Translations under genes and position numbers: made by a program
The notes under the pieces: generated by a model
The model's input: the letters and a program-made list of their open reading frames with translations, nothing else
What the model was told of the DNA's origin: nothing
The model's database searches: none
Shown here: one piece after another, positions 6,839 through 13,152 of the stretch
How positions within the stretch are numbered: position 1 is the stretch's first letter
How the letters are laid out: each line of letters begins with the position of its first letter
NCBI GenBank assembly: GCA_947440875.1
Contig: CANETG010000042.1
Coordinates: forward strand, 1 to 14,776
Direction of reading: 5' to 3'
DNA length: 14,776 bases
From: Bacteriovoracaceae bacterium
GTDB lineage: Bacteria; Bdellovibrionota; Bacteriovoracia; Bacteriovoracales; Bacteriovoracaceae

Positions 6839-7927
6839 TTAAGCTGTCTCAATCCCTACCAACGTTTTGAGGTATAAATCGAGATCGAATTTATGGAGAT
6901 CATCGACCGATTCACCTACGCCGATATACTTAATTGGTACTTGTAATTGATCAACAATTCCCACGGCACTTCCCGCTTTGGCTGATCCATCACATTTCGT
7001 GAATATAATTCCGGTAAGTTGGAGTGCTTTATGAAATTCCTGAGCTTGCTTCAGAGCATTTTGCCCGGTTATCGCATCAAGAACGAGAAGCACTTCACTC
7101 GGAGCCGTCGCATCAATCTTTGCCATGACCTTTTTTGTTTTCGTGAGTTCATCCATCAAATTTTGGTTGGTATGAAGTCTTCCGGCCGTATCAATCAGAC
7201 AATAATCGTAGTTTCCACTCACACCTTTAGCAACTGTGCCGTAGGCCACACCACTCGGGTCAGCGCCATCTTTGGCCCGAACCATTTCTACACCCGCGCG
7301 TTCGCACCAGACTTGTAGTTGATCTACAGCTGCTGCTCGAAACGTATCGCATGCACCAACAATAACTTTATTTCCTTCGGCCTTGAGTTTCGTTGCCAAT
7401 TTTCCAATCGTCGTTGTTTTCCCAGCGCCATTCACACCAACAATCATGATGACCTTGGTCGACTTAATGGGAGAAAGATCTTTTTCTGTTTTCTGAACTG
7501 GTTCCATTTTCTCTTTCATGAAGAGGTAAACGAGTGATTGGATTTCTTCTGGTTTTTTTCCCTTTCCTTCTTTCTCTAAACGCGAAATAAGTTCTTGGAC
7601 CATTCCAGTGGGAAGATCTGCCGTATAAAGAACTTCTTCAATTTCATCGAGTGATGGTTTTTCACCAGCAAATAAATTTCCAATTTTTCCCCAAACTTCC
7701 GAGCGAGATTTATCCAATCCTAATGTTAGCCGCTGAGACCAGCTTATTTTGGGAACAACTAACTCAGCTGGGACTTTTACCGCTGCTTGAGCTTCGGTCG
7801 GAATATCGGTGGAAATTTGTTTTTGTTTTTTACTCTTAAAAAAATAAGTAAGGATTCCGCCCAGGACAACAAAGCCGCTGATATAAACTTCAAGATTATC
7901 ACCGAGTAATTGCTGAATCTCGTTCAT
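6839..7927 (-). CDS. ftsY: Signal recognition particle receptor FtsY, membrane-anchored
   Basis: 362-residue SRP GTPase that docks ribosome-SRP complexes at the inner membrane. An N-terminal transmembrane helix (about 15-30, followed by KSKKQK) anchors the protein, in place of the long acidic A domain of enterobacterial FtsY. Then come the N domain (about 62-145) and the G domain: P-loop GVNGAGKT (164-171), DTFRAAAVDQL (194-204), DTAGR (246-250), TKCDG (310-314) and the closing GESVDDLHKFD (338-348). TKCDGSAKAG and the DDL ending are typical of FtsY and not of Ffh, and the methionine-rich M domain of Ffh is absent. The ATG overlaps the stop of the NUDIX gene by four bases (ATGA). Confidence 0.96.
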   Translation of the reverse strand: MNEIQQLLGDNLEVYISGFVVLGGILTYFFKSKKQKQISTDIPTEAQAAVKVPAELVVPKISWSQRLTLGLDKSRSEVWGKIGNLFAGEKPSLDEIEEVLYTADLPTGMVQELISRLEKEGKGKKPEEIQSLVYLFMKEKMEPVQKTEKDLSPIKSTKVIMIVGVNGAGKTTTIGKLATKLKAEGNKVIVGACDTFRAAAVDQLQVWCERAGVEMVRAKDGADPSGVAYGTVAKGVSGNYDYCLIDTAGRLHTNQNLMDELTKTKKVMAKIDATAPSEVLLVLDAITGQNALKQAQEFHKALQLTGIIFTKCDGSAKAGSAVGIVDQLQVPIKYIGVGESVDDLHKFDLDLYLKTLVGIETA

Positions 7928-8487
7928 GATTCTTCCTCAGAAAAATATCGCCGGAGAACATCCCAGACGATGGACGCCGTAGCACCCCATAACAGATGAG
8001 CATGTGGTCTCATCGGATGGAAAAGGACGGGTGAGCGAGTATATCCATTGCGCCAAGCATACTGCCAGTCTTTTTCCCTGCATAAATCTTCCCAATTATA
8101 AGGAATCATGACATCCCATTCCCCGTTAGATTTTGCTTTCTGGATGAAATCGTCCATCGGTATTGAGAGCTTTGCCATGACCGGTACGATCGCCTGTAAG
8201 CGCGAAGTCATTATCACCGGAAGATATCCCATAAACTCTATCGTCGTACTATCGAGGCCGGTTTCTTCTGAGAATTCTCTCTGTGCAGAAATCCACGGAT
8301 CATGCTCGTGCTGCATTTTATGACCCCCGATAAATGCCACTTGCCCGCTGTGAGTTGGCATTGTTTCTGATCTTTTAATGAAGATGACTCTCTCTTCATC
8401 ACAAAGAAAAACTACCGCCCCTTTCCACTTGTCTGGGGAAAGAGTATGTTCTTTTTGAAGAAGATTTTTTAAGCGGTGAAGGTTCAT
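7924..8487 (-). CDS. NUDIX hydrolase of the CoA pyrophosphatase (NudL/NUDT7) type
   Basis: 187 residues. The stretch KRSETMPTHSGQVAFIGG (38-55) matches the signature ahead of the Nudix box that marks the UPF0035/NudL coenzyme-A pyrophosphatase group (RS..LR.H.GQVAFPGG). The box itself continues with the REFSEETGL end (70-78). Two details differ from the norm: FPGG is FIGG here, and the glutamate expected eight residues before R70 is H62, with E61 and D63 on either side. In this group CoA or its acyl esters are cleaved to 3',5'-ADP and 4'-phosphopantetheine; that substrate is inferred. The ATG is certain, since an in-frame stop lies three codons upstream (8494-8496). Its start codon overlaps that of the divergent epmA. 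Confidence 0.85.
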   Translation of the reverse strand: MNLHRLKNLLQKEHTLSPDKWKGAVVFLCDEERVIFIKRSETMPTHSGQVAFIGGHKMQHEHDPWISAQREFSEETGLDSTTIEFMGYLPVIMTSRLQAIVPVMAKLSIPMDDFIQKAKSNGEWDVMIPYNWEDLCREKDWQYAWRNGYTRSPVLFHPMRPHAHLLWGATASIVWDVLRRYFSEEES

Positions 8488-9445
8488 GCGTCGTTACCAG
8501 TTTGAACTCATACAGATTATCCGGAACTATTTCGGGGAGCAAGGTTTCCTCGATGTTTTAACTCCACCCGCCGTGGAGAATCCTGGCATGGAAGTTCACA
8601 TTCATCCCTTTCAACTCCACTCAGTGAAAGACAAGCGTCAACTCCCTCTTTATCTGCACACCTCCCCCGAGTTTTGTTTAAAGGAACTTCTTGCAGATAG
8701 AAATGAACATTTTCAAAAAATATTTACCCTCAATTATTGTTTCCGGGACGAACCAGACTCTCCCATCCACCGGAAACAGTTTCTGATGCTCGAGTGGTAT
8801 CGGAAGAATGAACGTTATGAATCCATCATGCAAGATGTAGATCATCTCATTAGCTACGTCATAAAAAAAGGAGTGGAGAAAAAACTCCCGCTCAGGAAAA
8901 ACCTAGAGGATCAAAGACTCGTGACCAAAACGATGCAAGAACTCTTCCGTGAGTTTTTAAATATCGATATCCTCGACGCGCTTACCATTCCGAAGATGAA
9001 AGAACTTCTCAAGAGGTTTCCGGACGTTCCAGTTCCTGCAGTCGATCTTGAATGGGACGATTACTTCTTTCTGCTGTACCTCAATGAAATTGAGCCCCAT
9101 CTGGAAAAGTATCCGCTTCTCCTTGTGAAAGAATTTCCAGCACCCTTGGCAGCTCTCTCCACTTACAAACAAGATGACCCAAGAGTTTGTGAAAGATTTG
9201 AAGTTTATATTAATGGTATTGAGCTTTGTAATTGCTTCAACGAACTTACGGATCTGGTTGAACAAAAAAAGAGATTTGATGCTCAGGCAGTGTTGAAGAA
9301 AAAATATTATTCTTACCATTTACCCGAACCCAAACAGTTTTACGGTTCACTCGAAAAAGGTCTTCCCAACTCGGCTGGAGTGGCACTCGGAGTGGAGAGA
9401 CTCCTTAGCTCCCTTTTCGAGATTGAAAATCCTTTTTTCTACTGA
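8486..9445 (+). CDS. epmA: EF-P lysyltransferase EpmA (PoxA/GenX, LysRS paralogue)
   Basis: 319 residues. It is a class II lysyl-tRNA-synthetase-like core without the anticodon-binding domain, which separates it from full LysRS (about 500 residues). EpmA activates beta-lysine and attaches it to a conserved lysine of elongation factor P, which relieves stalling at polyproline. Motifs: TSPEF (59-63); motif 2 with FRDE (86-89) and FLMLEWYR (99-106); GIELCNCFNELTD (244-256); motif 3 GVALGVERL (298-306). The alanine in motif 3 (A300) is the EpmA-type residue where LysRS has glycine. The N-terminus is about 15 residues shorter than in E. coli, but an in-frame TGA at 8477-8479 rules out an earlier start. 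No efp or epmB gene is in the window. GAAGG lies close (three bases) before the ATG. Confidence 0.93.
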   Translation: MRRYQFELIQIIRNYFGEQGFLDVLTPPAVENPGMEVHIHPFQLHSVKDKRQLPLYLHTSPEFCLKELLADRNEHFQKIFTLNYCFRDEPDSPIHRKQFLMLEWYRKNERYESIMQDVDHLISYVIKKGVEKKLPLRKNLEDQRLVTKTMQELFREFLNIDILDALTIPKMKELLKRFPDVPVPAVDLEWDDYFFLLYLNEIEPHLEKYPLLLVKEFPAPLAALSTYKQDDPRVCERFEVYINGIELCNCFNELTDLVEQKKRFDAQAVLKKKYYSYHLPEPKQFYGSLEKGLPNSAGVALGVERLLSSLFEIENPFFY

Positions 9446-10257
9446 AGAAGTTGGAGCTGATTCATGATGAGATGAGTTTTAATAATAAACTCCGATTTCA
9501 CGTGCTGAAGCGGCATACCTTTGGCCCACTCAAAATGGTACTTAGGATCAGTGTCAGTCCGAAGTTTTGATTTAAACAATGGGGCGTATTCTTTTGCGAC
9601 GTCTGAAGAATAAATTGCGTACCAACGATGGAACTCTTCGAGGTTTTTCCCTTCATAGAATTCAAGTAGGTCTAGCCCCTTCTCAGTGATTGTCCGTTTG
9701 AGAGTGTAGAGATTAAATTGTTTTAGACCTTCTTCAGTGTACGTGATGCCGTAAAACTTTTTACTAAATCTCAGGCAGTAATCTAGCAGTCTTGCCGATG
9801 GCTTCTCACTCAGGTTTTCTAGTGTCGCATAGACTTCATCTAAAACGAGTGCTTGATAGACTGCTTCTCGCGATCCCCCCTGCTGAAGGTTATTCATCCA
9901 CGTTGACAGGTCCTCATCTTTGGGTTCTGTTTTTCTAGTCACAAGAAAAAGCTCTTCGACAAACGTGCGATCGAACTGGGCCAGTCTTTCGGGTGGCAAT
10001 TTTTCATACTCAGTTTCTGGTTTGATTTCTTTGATGTAACTCGAGACATCAGTACTGGATTTTAAATTTTTAGGAATTTCTGGCAGGGCCATTTCCACCA
10101 CCGGTTCAGGCAACTTCCCGAGGAGCTTATCGCTCCACTGCGGACCAGCGAACTTACTAATAAAATCCCTAAGCTTAGACCTAAACCCAGTCTCAGACGG
10201 AACTTGCGCCCACGCCGCAAAAGACACAAGACTGAGTAATAGAATCAGATTTTTCAA
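9439..10257 (-). CDS. Exported protein of unknown function
   Basis: 272 residues, not recognised. It begins with a clear Sec signal peptide (MKN, hydrophobic 4-13, then SFAAWA with likely cleavage after A17 before QVP). There is no lipobox cysteine, so it should be a soluble periplasmic or secreted protein. The mature part is mostly alpha-helical and charged, with a proline-rich linker (49-63) and aromatic-rich later helices (200-245). The only cysteine in the mature chain is C161, so no disulfide is expected. The start codon is TTG, supported by AAGGAG six bases upstream and by the signal peptide starting exactly there. The 3' end overlaps the epmA 3' end by seven bases, tail to tail. Confidence 0.8.
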   Translation of the reverse strand: MKNLILLLSLVSFAAWAQVPSETGFRSKLRDFISKFAGPQWSDKLLGKLPEPVVEMALPEIPKNLKSSTDVSSYIKEIKPETEYEKLPPERLAQFDRTFVEELFLVTRKTEPKDEDLSTWMNNLQQGGSREAVYQALVLDEVYATLENLSEKPSARLLDYCLRFSKKFYGITYTEEGLKQFNLYTLKRTITEKGLDLLEFYEGKNLEEFHRWYAIYSSDVAKEYAPLFKSKLRTDTDPKYHFEWAKGMPLQHVKSEFIIKTHLIMNQLQLLQ

Positions 10258-10263
10258 CAGAAG

Positions 10264-10269
10264 CTCCTT
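10264..10269 (-). promoter_or_regulatory. Shine-Dalgarno that fixes a TTG start
   Basis: AAGGAG on the minus strand with a six-base spacer to TTG at 10257-10255. This near-perfect site, with the signal peptide directly after it, supports TTG as the true start of the exported protein. Confidence 0.8.
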
Positions 10270-10364
10270 GAATATCCTTCATTCTAAGTGCTTACTGTGT
10301 TTGTGGGGAGGGGAGATTATTGCCTCAATAGAACCAGACAAAGAGATTGGGTAAAATAGTAGCC

Positions 10365-10368
10365 GGAG
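10365..10368 (+). promoter_or_regulatory. Shine-Dalgarno that fixes the ATG at 10374
   Basis: GGAG lies five bases before ATG 10374. An in-frame TTG at 10347 would add nine residues but has no ribosome-binding site, so 10374 is chosen. Confidence 0.7.
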
Positions 10369-10373
10369 AACAT

Positions 10374-10664
10374 ATGCTTTCGTGGTTCAAAAAAAAATCA
10401 GATTCAGAAACGATCAATCTCATCCGTGATCTTCATCAAAAGATGGACTTCCGTTTTAATGAAATCTCATCTCAGATCCGCGAGCTTGAGCTAGGCCTTC
10501 AGCAGATGGAAACAAAACTTCTAACGAAAGACTTGAAAGATAAACAAGCCTACGGTCTTCTTCATTACAAGCTCCATGAAACAAAGAGCTCTAAACTCAC
10601 AGAGGAAATCGAGACTCTGGAGAAAGCACTCTCGTCCAAGAAGTTTCCACTCAAAGACCATTAG
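10374..10664 (+). CDS. Small coiled-coil protein, function unknown
   Basis: 96 residues from the chosen ATG, not recognised. A basic start MLSWFKKK is followed by long charged helices: residues about 12-50 and 60-88 show heptad-like spacing of Leu/Ile, with many Lys and Glu, as in a helical hairpin or coiled coil. There is no cysteine, membrane helix or signal peptide, so it is probably cytoplasmic. It starts 116 bases from the divergent exported-protein gene and its stop codon directly abuts the end of rimO. The composition looks like a real protein and the ribosome-binding site is good, but a function cannot be assigned. Confidence 0.65.
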   Translation: MLSWFKKKSDSETINLIRDLHQKMDFRFNEISSQIRELELGLQQMETKLLTKDLKDKQAYGLLHYKLHETKSSKLTEEIETLEKALSSKKFPLKDH

Positions 10665-12050
10665 TTATGAGACGATTTTTCCTACGAGGTCGTAGTCGAG
10701 CACTTCAGTGATCTCAACTCTAACGATTTCTCCAGCTTTTGCCATTCCATCATTGATAATGACTTTGCCGTCGATGTCCGGCGCCTGCCCGGCATGTCTT
10801 CCCTGAAGAAGTAGATTCGTTTCTTCGTGAACACCTTCTACTAAAACTTCAATAACTTTACCGAGATATTCCTGATTGAGTTCTCTGGCGATTTCTTTTT
10901 GTAATTCATAGAGTTTCTCAAAACGCTCATCGATAACGTCTTGAGGCACTTTATCTTTCAGGCGAAGAGCTGGAGTTCCCTCTTCGTCAGAATATTTGAA
11001 GACACCGAGGTGATTGAAGCGAGCAGTCTGAACTCCTCTGACGAGTGCTTCAAAATCCTCTTCTGTCTCACCAGGAAATCCGACGATGATGGAAGTCCGG
11101 AGAACGATTCCCGGAATCTTCTCACGCAGAGTTTTAATTTTTTGATGAATCACTTCTTCAGTGACTCTTCTATTCATGCGCTTCAGAACTCCGTCAGCAA
11201 AATGCTGAACCGGCATATCAAGGTACTTAGTGATCTTAGTCGATTTCGCCATAAGATCCATCACGTCTTCCGTGAGATCATCGGGGTAGAAATAAAATAC
11301 ACGAACCCAGTCAACGCCAACAACTTTCTCGAGGCGAGAAAGGAGTTCGTAAATCATTGGGTTTTTACCCTCTTTTTTACCGCCGCCATCAAGATCAACG
11401 GCGTAGTCAGAAAAATCCTGTGAAATGAGATTGAGTTCTCTCACTCCGGTGGCCGCTAGCTGCTCAGCTTCCTTCACGAGTGAGTCAACCGTTCTAGACC
11501 GGAGTTTTCCACGAAGAGTCGGAATAATACAGAATGTACAATTACGATTACAGCCTTCTGAGATTTTTAACCATGCCATATAAAACGGTGACGTATTAAG
11601 ACGCGGATCAAATTCAGTGTGAATATATCTCGGAATTTCGACGAAAGATTTTTTCTCGAGTTTCCCTTCTTCCATCGCGCGAAGGAGAGGAACAATTTTG
11701 TGATACTCACCAGTTCCGATGAACATATCGACTTCAGGCATTTCACCTTCAAGTTCATTGGAATATCTCTGGGCCATACAACCGGACATGACGAGTGCTT
11801 TGCAATTACCGTCAGTCTTGTAAGAAGCGAGATCGAGAACAGTTTCGATGGATTCCACTTTTGCAGCCTCAACAAACGAACACGTATTGACGATAATAAC
11901 TTCCGCATCCTCTGGTGCTTGGGCGATAGTAAAACCGTCGAGCTTCAAATGGCCCAGCATCACCTGCGAATCCACAAGATTTTTGGAGCACCCAAGGGAT
12001 GTAAAAAAAATGGATTTCTCCTGAAATTTCTTCGTCGTATCGAGTGTCAT
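10665..12050 (-). CDS. rimO: Ribosomal protein S12 methylthiotransferase RimO
   Basis: 461 residues from the chosen start. This radical-SAM enzyme with two Fe-S clusters adds a methylthio group to the conserved aspartate of ribosomal protein S12. The N-terminal UPF0004 domain shows TSLGCSKNLVDSQVMLG (17-33), NTCSFVE and SGCMAQRY, with the three cluster cysteines. The radical-SAM core carries CNRNCTFC (CxxxCxxC) in ISEGCNRNCTFCIIPTLRG. A TRAM domain ends the protein (ALGRIG-like features in the last 65 residues). NLVDS and ISEGCNxxCTFCIIPxxRG favour RimO over MiaB. The frame is open further upstream with ATGs at 12140 and 12107. I prefer 12050: it has TAGGT about six bases before it and places SLGCSKN where RimO proteins have it. 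The ATG at 12107 has a G-rich run eight bases upstream and stays possible. Confidence 0.93.
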   Translation of the reverse strand: MTLDTTKKFQEKSIFFTSLGCSKNLVDSQVMLGHLKLDGFTIAQAPEDAEVIIVNTCSFVEAAKVESIETVLDLASYKTDGNCKALVMSGCMAQRYSNELEGEMPEVDMFIGTGEYHKIVPLLRAMEEGKLEKKSFVEIPRYIHTEFDPRLNTSPFYMAWLKISEGCNRNCTFCIIPTLRGKLRSRTVDSLVKEAEQLAATGVRELNLISQDFSDYAVDLDGGGKKEGKNPMIYELLSRLEKVVGVDWVRVFYFYPDDLTEDVMDLMAKSTKITKYLDMPVQHFADGVLKRMNRRVTEEVIHQKIKTLREKIPGIVLRTSIIVGFPGETEEDFEALVRGVQTARFNHLGVFKYSDEEGTPALRLKDKVPQDVIDERFEKLYELQKEIARELNQEYLGKVIEVLVEGVHEETNLLLQGRHAGQAPDIDGKVIINDGMAKAGEIVRVEITEVLDYDLVGKIVS

Positions 12051-12143
12051 GGTAAACCTATGGAAATTGATTGTTTGTCTTGTAGAGGAGTGAGAGAGAA
12101 AAGTCATTTTCTTTACCCCCCTACCCTGTAAAAAAGTCATACT

Positions 12144-12172
12144 AAGCTAGCATTCGTGTCGCGTCGTGGCAA
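12144..12172 (-). promoter_or_regulatory. Candidate rimO promoter
   Basis: TTGCCA (12172-12167) matches the -35 consensus in five of six positions. With a 17-base spacer it is followed by TAGCTT (12149-12144), a weak -10 box. The resulting start near 12137 would lie just inside the longest rimO reading frame, which would exclude the ATG at 12140 as a start. Confidence 0.25.
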
Positions 12173-12248
12173 ACATGGTATTTCTCTCCAAAAAGACCAA
12201 TCGATCGCAAAAGCTTTTACTGACACTCAGTTTGAAAAAAAAATCTAG
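12156..12248 (+). CDS. Possible 30-residue small ORF
   Basis: GTG at 12156 opens a 30-residue frame ending in TAG at 12246-12248. The peptide starts MSRRGKHGISLQ and ends TDTQFEKKI. It is basic and hydrophilic with a protein-like composition, unlike a random AT-rich frame. Against it: no clear Shine-Dalgarno, a non-ATG start and no known homologue. It lies between rimO and mtgA on the mtgA strand. Listed as a candidate only. Confidence 0.2.
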   Translation: MSRRGKHGISLQKDQSIAKAFTDTQFEKKI

Positions 12249-12277
12249 TTGAATGTGCTTAAAATTTTATTGATAAG
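12249..12277 (+). promoter_or_regulatory. Candidate mtgA promoter
   Basis: TTGAAT (12249-12254) and GATAAG (12272-12277) with an exact 17-base spacer. Transcription would start near 12284, giving a leader of about 130 bases that contains the palindrome at 12355-12374. A second, weaker candidate is CTTACA (12349-12354) with TGTAAT (12371-12376), spacer 16, which overlaps the palindrome. Confidence 0.35.
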
Positions 12278-12354
12278 AAAATTCCGACAGGAAAGTAACG
12301 AAAAAAGACACTATTGGAAGCTACTGAAAAGTGGGCAAAGACCTACCACTTACA

Positions 12355-12374
12355 TACAATTTCAGCGAATTGTA
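12355..12374. promoter_or_regulatory. Perfect 7-base inverted repeat upstream of mtgA
   Basis: TACAATT-N6-AATTGTA, fully symmetric in its arms, 43 bases before the mtgA ATG. The arm spacing (20 bases overall) fits a dimeric repressor or activator site. It overlaps a weak -10-like box. As RNA it could form only an AT-rich hairpin. Confidence 0.35.
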
Positions 12375-12416
12375 ATACACTCGGAAAAAGAACTTTTTGA
12401 GAGAAAAAAAATAGTC

Positions 12417-13151
12417 ATGGGATATATCAGACGAGGATTTAAAAAGGCTGCACCTGCTTTGAAGATAGCTAAAAAAGCTGTTCTTTGGGGAACTGTGGGT
12501 TTTTTTGTCTCAACCGTGGCCACTGTAGTTCTCCTTAAATGGCTTCCTGTTTACTATACTCCGCTCGTTTTTATTCGAACTTTCGAATACGGACTTCAAG
12601 GGAAATGGGTTCCTATCCAGAAGGACTGGACCCCAATTGAGAAAATATCTCCACACCTCCAAAAAGCAGTTATCGCTTCTGAGGATCCAAAATTTCTTTC
12701 CCATAATGGTTTTGATTTTGAGGCCATTGCAAAAGCAATCGATGCCAACAAACGCCGCAAAGTGAAAATGGGAGCTTCCACCATTTCCCAGCAGACGGCG
12801 AAGAACGTCTTTCTTTATCCTTCAAGAACTTATCTTCGGAAAGGGCTTGAAGTTTATTTTACCGTTCTGATTGAAACCCTTTGGAGCAAAAGAAGAATTC
12901 TCGAAGTTTATTTGAATGTAATTGAACTCGGTCCCGGTATCTACGGTGCAGAGGCAGCAGCTGCTCATTACTACGCCAAGAATTCGCTGAAACTTAATCC
13001 AGGTGAAGCCCATCTCTTTGCGGCGATTCTTCCTAATCCACGGAAGTGGAGTCCGAAACGTCCAACGAACTTCGTTTTACGGCGCAGAAATTTCATCAGA
13101 AGAAATCTTGTTCTCCTGGGGCAGAATTACTTTAAGCCACTCAACACATAA
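12417..13151 (+). CDS. mtgA: Monofunctional peptidoglycan glycosyltransferase MtgA
   Basis: 244 residues from the chosen ATG, matching the length of E. coli MtgA (about 242). This inner-membrane GT51 enzyme polymerises lipid II into glycan strands in the periplasm and has no transpeptidase domain. A basic N-terminus (RRGFKK, 5-10) precedes one transmembrane anchor (about 22-42). GT51 motifs follow: AVIASEDPKFLSHNGFD (84-100) with catalytic E89-D90; GASTISQQTAKNVFL (119-133), where family enzymes bind substrate; RKGLEVYFTVLIE (141-153); and the second-glutamate region SKRRILEVYLNVIELG (157-172). The ATG has only a poor purine-rich lead (GAGAG about 13 bases away), so translation may be weak. 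The gene ends one base before the nadB end. Confidence 0.95.
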   Translation: MGYIRRGFKKAAPALKIAKKAVLWGTVGFFVSTVATVVLLKWLPVYYTPLVFIRTFEYGLQGKWVPIQKDWTPIEKISPHLQKAVIASEDPKFLSHNGFDFEAIAKAIDANKRRKVKMGASTISQQTAKNVFLYPSRTYLRKGLEVYFTVLIETLWSKRRILEVYLNVIELGPGIYGAEAAAAHYYAKNSLKLNPGEAHLFAAILPNPRKWSPKRPTNFVLRRRNFIRRNLVLLGQNYFKPLNT

Positions 13152-13152
13152 T

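Larger units (their letters stand above)
12051..12416. other. Divergent regulatory region between rimO and mtgA
   Basis: 366 bases without a firmly supported gene. It holds the possible longer N-terminus of rimO (12051-12140), candidate promoters for rimO (12144-12172, minus) and mtgA (12249-12277, plus), a doubtful 30-codon ORF (12156-12248, plus) and a perfect palindrome at 12355-12374. The stretch from 12249 to 12416 is open in the mtgA frame from a TTG, but that TTG is better explained as part of a -35 box. It also lacks a ribosome-binding site, and the extra 56 residues do not resemble MtgA. I see no structured RNA. Confidence 0.6.

Noticed and set aside
6831..6842. TTAAGGCCTTAA palindrome at the ftsY stop, considered as a terminator
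   Set aside because: A hairpin would have only four AT pairs around a GGCC loop, too weak despite the TTTTATT that follows on the minus strand.
9389..9404. GGAGT-N6-ACTCC hairpin near the epmA end, considered as a terminator
   Set aside because: It is inside motif 3 of epmA with no adjacent T-run; the T-rich stretch at 9433-9438 is 28 bases away.
8486..9445. Lysyl-tRNA synthetase for the epmA product
   Set aside because: It lacks the anticodon-binding domain and has the EpmA-type GVALG motif 3 in place of the glycine-rich LysRS form.
10682..10695. CTACGA-GG-TCGTAG palindrome near the rimO 3' end
   Set aside because: It lies in the codons for the conserved DYDLVG ending of RimO, has no following T-run on either strand and a two-base centre. 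Chance is the simplest explanation.
12051..12140. 30-residue N-terminal extension of RimO from ATG 12140
   Set aside because: ATG 12140 has no Shine-Dalgarno, the added residues do not resemble RimO, and ATG 12050 places the SLGCSKN motif at the usual distance. ATG 12107 is kept as a minor alternative.
12249..12416. 56-residue N-terminal extension of MtgA from a TTG
   Set aside because: It has no ribosome-binding site and is not MtgA-like. Starting at the ATG at 12417 gives the normal family length with the membrane anchor near the N-terminus. The TTG falls in a good -35 box.
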